Shown: positions 1 through 12,618 of the stretch, piece by piece
Numbering within the stretch: the stretch's first letter is position 1
Layout of the letters: every line of letters begins with the position of its first letter
Source: Colias croceus
Lineage: Eukaryota > Arthropoda > Insecta > Lepidoptera > Pieridae
Reading direction: 5' to 3'
Assembly: GCF_905220415.1 (NCBI RefSeq)
Contig: NC_059545.1
Span: 3,172,001-3,236,000, forward strand
DNA: 64,000 bases
The notes under the pieces: generated by a model
What the model was told of the DNA's origin: nothing
The model's input: only the letters and a program-made list of their open reading frames with translations
Databases searched by the model: none
Position numbers and translations under genes: made by a program

Positions 1-596
1 CAACAATGGAATAGAATATTTATTTATTCAAAGACCAATAGGCCAGTGCTTTCACAGCTTCTTTTCAGCCAATAGATATCGAAGAATTTATTATTAGCAG
101 AACCAATAACATGCTCTATCTACACTTTGCTCAAGAAACAAGTCTTTATAACATACCGCATTGAATTAAATGCTTTCTATCTACAAATCATTTGTCTCAA
201 ACTTGTTCATCTCAGAACACGCTCGTATAGCACTCGTAAAACCTCGTGGTTTCGTCTCAACTTGCGGTAGGCCGTTCACCGCTTGAAGGACGTGCATAAA
301 TAATGGAGTGGCTTTTTATCGGCGACACACTATTTAAGAGTTTCTTGATCTCGTTCGAATGTTTGGGATTTTGAAGCTTCATTGATTAGACGATTGTTCG
401 ATTTGGTGAAATGTTTGATGTGCTTGGAGTACTATTAAGTATTCTTCGGTTGTAGTGACTTTAATTGTGGTGAATTTGAAGGTATAATGTGTGCAATGTG
501 CATGTTTAGGTGATTGTGTTTTTAGGTTATGTTTATTAGCGTTGCTCTTACTAGAGGCAATAAGTTATGGTTTTAATGGTATGTTTTTTGTTGCAG
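1..596. other. 5' flanking stretch, possible upstream exon or promoter
   Basis: No supported coding region. A segment ending near 481 is followed by a GT (482) and could be a non-coding first exon for the candidate exon at 597-650, but no TATA box or initiator can be fixed with confidence. Confidence 0.2.
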
Positions 597-650
597 ATAT
601 TTCATACTCAATCTACCCGAATGCACGCACCGAGTTTCTCTGATATAAAT
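597..650 (+). other. candidate short exon with start codon
   Basis: A 54-base segment lies between a good acceptor (a T-rich run then TTGCAG, AG at 595-596) and a perfect donor (GTAAGT from 651). An ATG at 621 opens ten codons, MHAPSFSDIN, ending in phase 0 at the donor. This could be the exon carrying the start codon of a gene with a very long first intron, or a 5' untranslated exon. No following coding exon could be recognised: the next splice-bounded segment (9476-9526) does not continue this reading frame. Gene identity unknown. Confidence 0.35.
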
Positions 651-783
651 GTAAGTATCGCTTGTTTAAATAGGTACATAAAGTAAGTCCGGTGACCGAA
701 AAAAAAAGTCTATGAATAATTTATTCACTCAAAAATATGTTAATTAGTGAATTAATTCGACCGCATACTTGAAGCGAATTTAA

Positions 784-1735
784 CCCTTAGCAGGTATTGT
801 GGGTCAAATTTGACCCAGAAGCGCACATTTTCGGTTATAATTCTTTAAATATTTATGCAACGACTATGCGCTTCTAAGTATTCTCAGTGCGTCGCTAGCT
901 GCAGCGGGAGGTGGATGTGCAGCACCGTGACTATCTTAGGAGCGGAGGTATGTAGCTTTCTGGGTCACGGTCGACCCACGACACCAAATAAGTAACTTTT
1001 TTCACTGAGTGTAATTACTTACTTTTTTGTTTTATTGTTTATTTGTACTACATTGGAGGGCTTTTTGAACGACAGACAAATCGAGGAGTTGATGGACGAC
1101 TTAAGTGATGATTTGGAATTGAAAGTGAAAGAATACCAAATGTAAACCAACTTTGTGACGACGAAATCATCAGCGATCGAGACAATCCCTAATCTGTTAG
1201 TTGCTCAGAAGACAGTGTATTTGGAGTAAGTTCTGACGACAGTGAAAACGAAGAGGAGATACGAGAATAATAGAAAATATACGTGGAACGAAAATACGAG
1301 AGATGAGAGTGAAGAAGATGAGGATGATATTTGATGGTAGAAGTCATTTTGGTTTTGGTTGTCATTTTTTTTATTTTATGCTGATTTCAGAAGCAATTTA
1401 TTTTTTTGTTATAATAAAGATATGAGAAGTGCCATTAATATATTTTAGTTAAAGTTTTTCTAACATTTCTATTTTTTTTTATGTTTTAAGTTCACACTAA
1501 CCAAAAAGTGCCATAAAATAAGGTTAATTACAAATCCGTGTAAAACATGATATTTTTTATATATTCTAAAATCAAATAAAGTTAATTTTGTAAAAAAATA
1601 TTTTTTTATTTCTTATCTAACCATATTTTATACAAATAATAAAAAATCTACGTTCTACAACAGATTTTTTGGTATGGGTTGAATTTGACCCACGATACCG
1701 GTAGTGTTGCCAAAAAAGGCGATACCAGCTAAGGG
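784..1735 (+). mobile_element. decayed piggyBac-like element with TTAA target duplication
   Basis: Inverted ends start CCCTTAGC(A/T)GGTAT and are flanked by TTAA at 780-783 and 1736-1739, the hallmark of piggyBac insertion. Both ends also contain a GTGGGTCAAATT subterminal motif. The interior holds a decayed acidic N-terminal piece: bases 1065-1145 read LNDRQIEELMDDLSDDLELK before a stop at 1143, and further acidic stretches follow in broken frames to about 1330. The catalytic part of the transposase is missing, so this is an internally deleted, non-autonomous copy. Seen directly: ends, TTAA and acidic peptide. Inferred: superfamily. Confidence 0.82.
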
Positions 1736-1739
1736 TTAA

Positions 1740-4700
1740 AATTACTATAACTTCTTTGTCTTCAACATTATGACATTATGATGCTTTTTATCAGTTGATT
1801 TTGTCAATATTCCATCATTAAACTACACACGATCTATTTCATAATAAAATATCCGAATTGGAAACAATAATGCGACGTTCGTAACACAAAATCCAAGCGT
1901 AAAGATATTATCTAATTGCAGTTATCTGGATCTCTGTCACGTTACATGTTATTCGGTCTCGCCGTGTTTCGAAATGTAATTACGCGAAACAAATGAGCCA
2001 TGAGCAATACTGAAGCGCTATTTGCGAAGGATACGCTGAGCTTGAGAAATACGCATTATTAATAATAAACATATGTAGTTGTTGTTTATCTCGAGATCGC
2101 TTCGTTTTAACTGGTCTACGGGAGATGGTACTTGTCGGTTTCGTAAGGCGTTAATTTCATGGGAAATAATGATGATTTTGATTCGGTGAAAAGTTTGGTA
2201 TAAAATTTACAGTGCCAATAGAATTTGGAGTTAACGGTATTCAATCGTTGGTTTCCGTGTGTTAATAAGCAACCTACTAATGCGATATAGAAGTCCGTTT
2301 TAAGTTAGACAGACTCTTCCTTTTTTATAAACCTGGACTAACACTCTAGAAATTAGCTCAAGTACTAACATTTACACCAGGCGGTCAGGTCAACTCAAAT
2401 CTGTATGCATTAATTCAATTGATTGATTGCAAACTTAAATTAGGCTTTTACATATGTGGTCAAATTCTAAAGAAAAGTTCATTGACGTTTAGCAATAATA
2501 CAAGAGATATTATGTTAGTTTTATCATAACCATCAACAATGCCACGGTTCGACTCAAATCGATTCGCGCCGGTCGAGAGCCTGTGCATCGGATGACGCGT
2601 GCGATACGCAATATTATGTATCCAATATTATCTACACTAATATTATTAAGACTCTACTCTGATGAGTATAAACACAAAATCTTCGCCTTCTCCGACTATC
2701 GAGTCGTGGACCGTTTTGAATTTCACCAACAGAAAGCTGCATTGTTCCTGAGTGACCGTCTATATGTCATTTTGTTTTTATATTGTGTCAACCCGCGAGG
2801 AAGTTTTGGGATAGTTTTATATACCCACTTTCTTCTCTCTTTGCATGTTACTGCAAGAATATAATTGAGGAGAGTATTGCTCGAATCGTAATCAAGGTTT
2901 GTTTGTTTATGTTTCTGTGGCTCATAGGAGTCCTTTAAAATATAATATCCAAGTATCGGTTTATAGAAATCATACCGAGTTACATTTTCCCATTTTGGAC
3001 TCCGCTATTGTCCGGTGTATACTGATTCTTTACGTTTATAACCTCCTCAAAAATATGTCTATGAGTTTCTTACATGTTATGTATTGAAGCGTTTAAGTAT
3101 AAAGCGTCTGATAGTTGTTTGGTAAGTAATTATCTTTGTTAATTGTGCCTAATAATATAGGATAAACATTACCAACACATATTGAATGGAAACGTGTGTA
3201 AATCAAATGGTAAATCATAGGGCCGATAACGTAATTAATGGCAACACGTCTTCGTTATTTATTGTCTATTCTTAATACTGTTAAATTGGTGTGTACAGTG
3301 AAAGTGTGTCGTGTGCTATAATGAATTTTGTAATTTAATGTTTCGACGGTGTATGAAATATGACCAATATATTTCTTGCACTGTAGATCTCTAGAATGTT
3401 TAATACAATGACCGCACGGCAAATTGGTTATGTATTTATGTTTTCAACTGCTATGTGTATTATGTGTTCTGTACTTTCATTTTTGGAATAGTATGAATAA
3501 TTCATGATAATTTTTAATCGCTTCATAACAACTTTAACAACGCAGGATACATTCTTAGCCCATGCCTTACCATCGATTCAGTACAAATTGTTATGCTCCC
3601 ATAAAATACTCAACAACGGCATAATAATCACTTATCAAATTAATAAAAATCAGTATCTATATCTGTTAGTAATTTCATTACTTCATAGCGAAGACCACAA
3701 CGTTACTAAGAAATCTGTATACAAGTAAGTAACCCGTAGTTTCCCACGCGTGCGCATCTTTGCAGGATATGCGGAATTACAGTGATATTTCTATATCTCA
3801 TTACATGGAGATTTCTACCGGACCTGTGCGGTTATCTGGTCTAATTGATTTTAAATTATATGGCTATGGTGGTCCGTTTGGTATACGCATTTGTGATAAG
3901 TTATTGTTAGAATCTTGAAGGCAATGTTGGAGGTTGGTTGACGATGACTTTTTGGGTCTTTAAACTTGTGTAGCTATTTCAATAAATGGAGTAAACCACA
4001 TCCTCCGATGCAATTATCAAAGGATGTGGTTGTGCGACACCAACTGAAAAATAGCGTGTTTTATCTATGTCAAAATTGCAAACACGAAGAGAATTGTTTG
4101 TAGGGAGAAATAATATTATAAAATTTTAAATTAATTACGATATAACTCAAATACTTCCAGGAAGCATACTCTAATACCATCCTATTTATATGCCAAAATA
4201 CGATCTTAAGGTTTAAGCACTAGGGTTCAAAATTTTCCAAGTAGATACCTTCTATAGGTGCAGTACCGGTAGCTATCAGCTATGTGTAACTTGTTACGGC
4301 TCTACAGACATGTATCACAAGATTTAGTATAATTTGATTATGTTGTTTGGTGAACAGATATCTTGAGATCTAGTGGCTAAAAGCTTTACGCAAGTTGCTG
4401 TAATGTAATTATTGTTTAGGGCGTAGATTCTGTCGTATGTAAGAAGTTTGAAATCACCATCTTTTTCAATTCTTTTAAGCCTGTATGTAGGTATTTATAA
4501 TTTACTAACCAACGTCATTAATAAATAATGATAATCAATAACTAAGACTCTTTGTTAATTTAATTTAACTAAATATAAATTAATTAAAGTAATCTGCAAA
4601 CCCTGAATTTCCCTTCTGAATTCTGATACAAGACATAAAACAAATACTAAACATTATTTAATGTTACGCTTACACGGAGCGCTGTTAAATCTCTTACGGG

Positions 4701-5628
4701 CAATACATTTAACCCGAAAGTGGCATAGGTCGGGCACAACATACCCCAGTCACATATAAAATTACCGAGTGAATCAAATATAAACTAGTATTGCTAACAC
4801 CTCGCCGGTCACGAAGTTTATTTTAATTCGTGTGAGATAAACGCTCATTGAAATTTGCATGAAATTGTATTAAGCGGATCTAATATGCGTCAAGCTAACG
4901 TGCTCGGTTAGGCTTCAGTTCATAGTTGATAGTTTGTATATTGTTTCATTGTACATGTTGTGCGCGTATTTTATCTAGTAATTGACTATTGTATTAATAA
5001 AGACATTAATGTAAATTTATTGTTTTATTAGTAGTAGATGTAGCAATAAATCATGTTACTGTTGTTCTGTTGTTTAATAGTGTGGTAGTTAACTCGTTAC
5101 GTTTAGTGTTTTTGTGAATTGATTTTTCTCGTAAATCGAATACCAAACTATTCATTAAAATTTGCATGTCCAAACTTACGTTATAATATAACATAACATT
5201 AAAAGCATACATTTTAGATGCATTAATATATAATGCCAGATGATTAATTCCTGTTTTATTCAATAAATCCAGATTCTCCCATGAAACGCGCTTAGTTAAT
5301 ACAAATAATTTCATAGAATATCATGCAAGTATGCACAGCGTGATGCATTCAATATTTCACAGCGGTGAAGGGTTGAATAGGAGAAATGACGTCATAACCC
5401 GTTATAATGCTGGATACTGGATATTAATTTGCATGCAAACTGCGCTTTCCTCTTTACTTTCGATAAACAAATTCCTTTAAATGCAGTGAGTGGATATAAA
5501 ACAGCGGGATCTGATTTTACTGTTTCCTTATTGATTTATCGATCGGTCGTGTCTTCTGGTGGACTATATTTAAGTGATACTAAAGTATGTAGTAGTACAA
5601 TAATTTAAAAATAGAATATGATGATGTT
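1740..5628. other. AT-rich intergenic or intronic DNA
   Basis: No convincing gene. Open frames at 2583, 2899, 3504 (+) and 5051 (-) are under 100 codons, of odd composition, lack homology I can recognise and have no consistent splice context. A small perfect hairpin (11-bp arms, 3994-4004 and 4021-4031) is the only local structure noted. Confidence 0.5.
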
Positions 5629-6458
5629 ATAATGGAAGAAAAAAGTGAAACTTCATTTTTAGGTATAGTTTTAGACAATGAACTTAAATGGTCATCACAC
5701 ATTAATTAGGTATGTAGTAAAGTTAATAAATTTGTATATGCCCTGAGACGCCTACGAAAAATTACGGATTTAAGAACCACTCTATCGACTTATCACGCTC
5801 ATGTAATATCTATCTTGAGATACGGTCTTATAATCTGGGGTAATGGCGTAAACATCAGAAAAGCGTTCATCTCACAAAAAAAATGTATACGCGCGATTTG
5901 TGGCGTAGGTCCGTACGAATCGTGTAAACCGCTATTTATTAAACTCAAGTTGTTAACTTTGCCGTGCTTATATATTTACGAAGTTTGTATTTTTGTAAAA
6001 AGACATAAATATCTCTTTAACACGGCCCAAGAAATATACAGCCACGACCACCGTCATCCAGATAGACTTGTTTACAATAAAACACCCAGGACCACTTTGT
6101 ATACCAAAAATTGTCATGCTATGTGTATTCGTATATTAAATAAACTTCCCGAAACTATAAAAATGTTAAATATCGGTCCTTTTAAGACAAAACTATATGA
6201 GTGGCTAAATAACAAAAATTTCTATAATGTATCTGAATATTTAAATTTGTAACATATTATGTTTAATTTTATTATTGAATATAATATAAAATGTGTAAAT
6301 TTTATCATGTGACAATGAAATAATGTACTTTTTATATAAAATAATGTTGCGGAATTTGCACGCCATTTATGGCTAATGTGTTGATTCTACCTAAGTATAA
6401 GTAATATCTTTGTACACACATTATGCAAATAAAGAAATTTATTTATTTATTTATTTAT
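5629..6458 (+). mobile_element. 5'-truncated LINE, 3' end with RT C-terminal remnant
   Basis: The translation from about 5635 gives the region just after the reverse-transcriptase catalytic core of CR1/Jockey-type LINEs: FLGIVLDNELKWSSHI, then a YGLIIWG block and a 'KKCIRAICG' block, ending at a TAA at 6250. A TAG at about 5707 interrupts the frame; the remaining open part is 5815-6252 (145 codons). The 3' untranslated part carries AATAAA (6428-6433) and ends in a (TTTA)n tail to 6458, the usual LINE 3' terminus. The 5' truncation point is not sharp. A dead fragment; the clade (Daphne- or CR1-like) is a guess. Confidence 0.8.
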
Positions 6459-6556
6459 GATGGGTATATAGTAACTTTTTATAAATTTTAGAGTACAATA
6501 AAGGAGATATGAATATAAAGTAGAACACATTTGTAAAGCAACAAATAGACATCTAT

Positions 6557-6625
6557 AAAAAGTTCTTATTTCTTTCTTTCTAGAAAAAGATGCTTTTTAT
6601 AGAAAGAAAGAAAGAAGAACTTTTT
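6557..6625. repeat. long hairpin-forming inverted repeat
   Basis: Two arms of about 33 bases (6557-6589 and 6593-6625) are almost perfectly complementary around a 3-base loop. The arms consist of AAAGTTCTT plus a (TTTC)n run. It may be a collapsed microsatellite palindrome rather than a functional site. Confidence 0.7.
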
Positions 6626-7400
6626 GAAATTTACAAGCGTCTCGGATAGCGATATATTTAAGTCTGTAATAATAATAAATTAACATCCCATATGCTTGTA
6701 AATGACAAAATATTTGAAGATTAACGGCGTTTTAGCGTCGAATCGATATATCTAAAGAATTCGGAAGCGGCGCCATATAATGAGTTGCTTTAGTGTGAAG
6801 AAATTTATGCTAATTGCACTTTTGTTTGCTCATATTTATATAAACGCGCTCATAAAATATGGAAATTGTGAGTTGACTTGCTTTCTTTTTTATATTCGGA
6901 TACATTAAGTTGAATTATAATAATCAAGACTTGATAAAATGATTAATAATTTTATTATAGTGATTCAATTTATAAACACGTTTTCATAATGATCTATAGA
7001 TAATTAGCTTATGCTGGTTTTCATTGTCTTGTATTTATTTAAATGACTTTATAGTGGAAACGATAATATTTTTATTCCAGAGAATCTTATTATCTGGTGA
7101 TGTTGTCATTCCTATTATTATGATTAATAACATTACTTATTATTATCATGATGAACTTGATCTTTCACTGTCGAAAATGCTGAACAATTTATGTACAGAT
7201 AAAATATTAAACTGATGAAGTAATGTATAAAAAAAATTAAAGCATGCATAGTATAATCAAGAAAATAAGGAAGAGCGAATTTAAGAAAAGTTTTATAAAC
7301 TGGTCTAATGTTTTGTTCAGTTGGATTTGTAGATAAACGCTTGGTTTAGGATAACGAACGCGACTGTTTAAAAAAAAGCCGAGCCAGCAGCAGCTCAATC
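6626..7400. other. unassigned AT-rich stretch
   Basis: Nothing recognisable; the 63-codon open frame at 7024 is low complexity and unsupported. Confidence 0.5.
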
Positions 7401-7402
7401 AA

Positions 7403-7530
7403 ATCAAATCTTTATTGTGCAACACAGGGTCAAGACAGGTACAAATAAAATTAAACAATCCGTCAATAAAAACACAACAGGCGGTTAGACTCAATCATGT
7501 ATCACTTCCAAATATTAACCCCATTACCGC
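7403..7530 (-). mobile_element. LINE 3' tail fragment, minus orientation
   Basis: Read on the minus strand this ends in GCACAATAAAGATTTGATTTGA, a polyadenylation-signal-plus-tail arrangement typical of LINE 3' ends. No coding part remains, so the assignment rests on the tail alone. Confidence 0.4.
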
Positions 7531-7754
7531 TTACGATTGACAAGTCCCTACCTATCTTCTACTCATATTAGATCAAATGCAATCCAACCAAGTGCTGGAC
7601 TTGATGTTAAATCCAACCAAGTGTTGATACTGCATGTTATTACGAACTCGCGTGTGGCCGACCAGTCTCAAGCAGACTTCCTGTCACCATGAGTCAGTGG
7701 CTATCGGGGATCTTATCGTGATAACACAACACGTACGCTCTCCAAGATTGTACA

Positions 7755-8060
7755 TACTAGCTAGGGACTGTAGCTTCACTCGCATGGTGGTGCCTGCGTT
7801 TATGGTTGACTATGTCCTAATACAGACTATAATATAATCTATGTGGGTACCAAATTTTGTAGAGATCCGTTTTACCTCTGTAAAATGTAGCCTATGTCAC
7901 AGAGTAATAACTATAGTAGCTAGCCTATGTGCTAATTCAGACTATATAGTATGTGTATACCCAATTTCATACAGGTCCGATCAGCTGATTTTGCGTGAAA
8001 GAGTAACAGACATACTTAGAAAACATTCGCGTTTATTATAGTTGTAGTAAGATTTGTAGG
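7755..8060 (+). repeat. old diverged SINE-like copy
   Basis: Begins ACTAGCTAGGGACTGTAGCTTCACTCGC and later contains 'CCAATTTCATACAGGTCCG', 'GCGTGAAAGAGTAACAGACATAC' and 'TTCGCGTTTATTATA', in the same order as the abundant SINE-like family seen at 24570-24785, 43226-43446 and elsewhere. Strongly diverged, with an internal duplication-like stretch around 7835-7950. Confidence 0.55.
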
Positions 8061-9475
8061 ATATGTTACTGGCTGACCCGGTAAACGTTCTGCCCCAACA
8101 TGCTTTTACAAACGTTTAAGAACTGTACAAAAAATTTCATAACAAACTGTCATTTCGAAGTGGTTACGTGAATGCGATGCGAATAGTTAACACAAACGAA
8201 ATATAGATATTGTAAACATTGATAACGCTTATCAATTGCACAGTTTAAGTTTAGTTCATGATTTGGGATTTGTCGTTTAGATTTTTGGATGTATTTTATA
8301 ATAATGAGAACATTGCCGATCGATGGTTATCTATTTGTTGCATTGAGATGGTTATCTATTTATTTCACAATCTGATACGTCGTGGTGGATTCGTTGTGTG
8401 CAAAATACCAGTCAATTGAAATTAAATTCTACTCACATTGTGTAAGCAAAAAATTAGGTGTGTCATGTTATCAATAAACAATGATTCTGGGAATGTGTTT
8501 ATTGATAAAGTACAATGTAGGTATTTTATTTTTTATTGAAATTTTATTTTCAAACGCTGTTAATTAAAAATAATAATGCTAATTTGTTATGTTTAATGAT
8601 TCATAAAAGCTCGAATAAAACAAGAATCGACTTTACTCTCCAAATTAATTAAAACTTTCTATACATGATTATAATTGACTATTCCTAAATGCAAGATGTA
8701 ATCAAAATTAAAATTGTGTTTTGATAGACGAAAGCATAATAATTAACTAATGGTAGGTATATTTAGGTATTATATATTTTCTATGTTTAGCTTGTGAATA
8801 GTTTAACATTAAAGAAATAGATGGAACCAGGTAGGTAGGTGAGTATATCAGTTTCTATGTCACCAGTTGCAATCGACGTAATCAAAAAATTCAATCCTGA
8901 TTAAATATAATATTATGCATTATTCATCTGAAATTATTGATATAAAATAACGATTAGCGTGCGCATTATTTTCAGGATCTCAGTTAGATCTTTTATCGCT
9001 ACTAAATCGATTGTCGTAAATCCGAGTTGCAGGCCATTGTTACCGTACATTGCTTGTATGGGAGCGGCCGAAATAAATCACGAATAAAACCATATCGGCA
9101 GAATCGTAGACTATCGTTCGGATCGACCGCGGGCTACATCGAGATACCGAGATATTACGCTATTGAATTAGCATTACCACTGTTCACATTATGTTCGTGA
9201 TGAGGGCATGTCCCATTTATCGTGGCCGTATTATTGCAGTTCTTTAAAACAGCGCGAGGAGGATAATACGTAACGAAACGTAGGAATCGTGCGAGATCTC
9301 GGTAGCCGATAACACGGATAATCTTCACATCTTTGTCCCCGCGCACGCATGCCACCTGCGGAACGCGACATGCGAGCTACTGCTCACAACTTTTTGCACG
9401 GTACCATACGAGGCTACACTACAGTACTACACGACACTTATTATTATCACATTAATATACCGTTTTTTGTTCCAG
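8061..9475. other. no gene recognised
   Basis: AT-rich to about 9000, then less AT-rich. The short minus-strand frame at 9155-9355 has no supporting features. Confidence 0.5.
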
Positions 9476-9526
9476 GTGGCTCAGCGACCTGAATGATCTT
9501 CCCATCAACAGCTCCACCGATTAAAT
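9476..9526 (+). other. candidate 51-base exon
   Basis: A pyrimidine-rich acceptor (GTTTTTTGTTCCAG, AG at 9474-9475) precedes a 51-base segment and a GTGAGT donor starts at 9527. Only one frame is nearly open (WLSDLNDLPINSSTD then TAA just before the donor), so it is either a final coding exon whose donor is fortuitous, or more likely a 5' untranslated exon. It cannot be joined in frame to the candidate at 597-650. Confidence 0.3.
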
Positions 9527-12335
9527 GTGAGTTATTTAGAAATCTTCCATCGCTTAATTGAATACTATGTTTACAGCTCCTTATGAGGTCATCGGTTTAT
9601 GATCGTTATAAGTTTGAGAGGCGCCAACAACTTCATTCATTAGTTTTGCAATATTATAGTTGGAAGCTAATTAAAGGAAACAGTTCATATTTCTAATACC
9701 GATAACGAAATACATCGGAAATGTATCAAACGTTGACCCGAATAACGGACGGTTAGATAACAGAACCCCCATTCAACTTCTGTGTTTCTTAGATAACTAC
9801 TGCATTTATCGATCAACATTCGATGGTCCTTTTATCTCCGTGAGCTATCTATTCAGTAATAAATCGACCGAACTATAATTCAATTACGGTTGTATCGTGT
9901 GCCCGATCGTAGATAATTAAATCAAGTCAAATTTGAGGCAAATACGAACTAGAAGTCGTATCGGTTGAGTGCATAGATATTGAATAATAATAATTGGTGC
10001 ACACGAGGCTGGGGCGGCGTCCGGGCCCCGGCGTCACGATGGAGATGGTATCGCGCGAGCGTGCCGCATCCATCAGACATCGAGGCTCACTATCTGCGGC
10101 GGTATCGCTCCAACGATAAGCATTGTCTTACCGGGACGATTATATCGGCGAAATTTGTGCTCGCCTCCGATCCGCCGTTTGTCTTTCGCCGCAAATGAGC
10201 CGGATAATAGCGGATCGAACATAAAAGGCGCGTTTCTGCTAAACTTTTGCCTAGTCATTAATATACCGTGGGAACAATATAACCTATAGACGAATCAGGG
10301 ATCCGCTAGAGAGGACATAAATACTCTAATCGATCGTTATGTCACAGAATTAGAGTTGTAATCGCTCACGAAACCGCTCATTAACTTTACAGTTAGCGCT
10401 CTTGACATTTGTTAATACTAAATAATTTACGTCATAAAACTGCCAAGTCATTACGCGTTTACTGCGGATAAATTATATATTCCATATACGACATAAACAT
10501 GCACTGAACGTCGTTAATACTGAGCATATGCAATCGAGCAGCTATTTAAGCTGAGCGCTGGCAAATGTGAGCGAGGAGCACTTAATAGCATTAATAGCAT
10601 TAGCATCATTGTCTCGTGGTCATTAATAAGTGGTCGGACAGTTCTATTGGCTGCACTCCATAATGGGTCGGCCCGTGTTCTGGTGCGATGTCACGAATTC
10701 ATATCCTAATGCCCTTAGGGAAAATATGGGAATGTTCGCCCGACCCGGCTATCAGATAGTTTAGTTCGCTTTGAGAAACAGGACGTTTATATTAATTACG
10801 GCATGAACGCTCATTACACTCGGCTCGTTTTCGAGCTTAAACTGTGGGAATAAATTGGCAATATACCACTTGTTATTGCCGTCTCCTATTATTTGTGCAA
10901 AATTTATCGACGTAAAATATCGCTTCATTGTACAATTACCACGTTTTATGACTTTAATTTTGCTTTTTAATTTAAATCATCATAAAAAGTCGATTTACAT
11001 CCATCATTACTGCAATACATAAATTATTACTTAATTATTATTAGTTGATGCTTCAATTTCATATCCTACATTTAGCATCTATTAGCAGCGCGTCTATTAA
11101 AATTACTATACAAAAAGAAGTTGAACGTCACAGTGCTAAATTGTTTGCGGTAAATCCTATGACGTAAATATTATTTTCTTCTAATTATTGTTCAGTCATG
11201 TGTATTTTAATCTTATGGTTAATGTGTATAAATACCAAAATCGCATATCGTATTATGGCAGCTGTTAACTCATTAAGCCTGCGCGGGCGCGTGTGCTCAA
11301 CAATTATAACCAATTAGCGGGTCGCGAGGTTCCGATTGCTTTGATCCGCCGGCCTATATCGGCTTAAGTGGATTATGGAAAGAGAGTAGTGGAGCCCTTA
11401 GGAGGAAGTAGGATCAGTTTAGGTGTGTTTATTGAATGCGTATGAATAGAATAGGTTGGTGACTGAAAATTTTAATAAATACATATATATTTTTTTAATG
11501 TAAACTGCAACAAAATATCGGGCAACTCACTTTCTGGAAGCTCACGACGCCGCCCATGAGCGTTCGCATTTTCAGAGACTTTACGAATGTTTTGTTGGCT
11601 TTTATAAATTTAAAATTTGTAAGCTTCTTGAAGGTTCTTTCTTTATCAAATAATAATTTGCTAGCCTTTTTAATATTTGTAGTGAATGACAAAAAGCTTT
11701 AAGGCAATATTTGATGAGTAAACTGGCATTCTTATTGTTGTGATCAGCGCGCTGTTCGTCTGATGTATGTAGGTGTTGAAGACAATCGTATTTTATGTAT
11801 GATGACGTGAAAATATTTCCTGAAAAGTTATGCATTCTTAAATCTGCATCTAATAGTTAGCTGCATAATGCGCTACTAAATACAAATAAATTTATTTTCA
11901 TTATTTCTCTCCACTCAGTAACGTTACAATTAGGCCTAATTCGAAAAAGCTCTGTGAAGGAATCAAAAATTTGAACTCTCTTTTGAATCTTGTTTGAATC
12001 CTGCTATCATTTCATCATTTCACAATTATTTTGTATCTGATTTTCGTAATCTGTGTCCCAGGAAAATAAGTTGGATCCACGTAACGAACTAAACGTTATT
12101 AGTTCAGGATTATACAACATAAAACCACAGCGCCACTTCACCTTGAATCTCCAACACTAGGTGCATTTAAAACTAATTAAGTAATTCAATTGCACACGAG
12201 CAAATAAACCATTAAACTGATTCTAGGAAGGCGGTAATAATATTCATTATCTTACGAACGAGACGCGCGACACACGATCGTTGCGCCTCTTTTGTTATTA
12301 CTACCCAGATAAAAGCTAACGTTGTATTTCTTAGT
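9527..12335. other. repeat-poor, less AT-rich non-coding region
   Basis: No transposon ends, LINE tails or SINE-like copies were found, and no supported gene. About 9980-10260 is clearly GC-richer than its surroundings but open frames there overlap on both strands and lack splice context. Homeodomain-type TAAT/ATTA cores are frequent, for example around 10560-10640 and 11300-11330. This is compatible with regulatory DNA, which cannot be proved from one sequence. Confidence 0.35.
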
Positions 12336-12618
12336 AGCTTTCCGTCAGCGGCTTTGCTCGCATAGTCACAGAAAAACCTGCATAGTTCCCGTTCCCTGGG
12401 ATTTCCGGAATAAAACCTATCCTATGTTCTGCCTTAGGTCTCAAGCTATCTCTGTACCAATTTTGCAGTAAATCCATGCAGTACTTTTTGAGTTTAGCCC
12501 GGACAAACATACAGACAAAAATAAATTTAAAAACTATATTTTTGGCTTCGGTATCTATTGTAGATCACTCCCCAAGTATTCTTAAAAGAATATTCAATGT
12601 TCAGTTTTGACTTTCCTA
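12336..12618 (+). repeat. SINE-like copy, 'AGCTTTCCGTCAGCGG' variant
   Basis: Starts AGCTTTCCGTCAGCGGCTTTGCTCGC, continues CCCGTTCCCTGGGATTTCCGGAATAAAACCTATCC, and has a 3' part (GCCCGGACAAACATACAGACAAAAAT...TCAGTTTTGACTTT) shared with 13450-13727. The head matches the abundant SINE-like family and the tail is a distinct subfamily. Confidence 0.7.

Noticed and set aside
2583..3087. Two neighbouring frames of 93 and 62 codons
   Set aside because: Composition follows the AT-rich DNA, no splice context or homology.
7634..8041. Two adjacent frames of 67 and 66 codons
   Set aside because: They coincide with an old SINE-like copy and show no protein family.
9980..10258. Frames on both strands in the GC-shifted region
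   Set aside because: They overlap each other, lack splice signals and have no recognisable family; better explained by local base composition.
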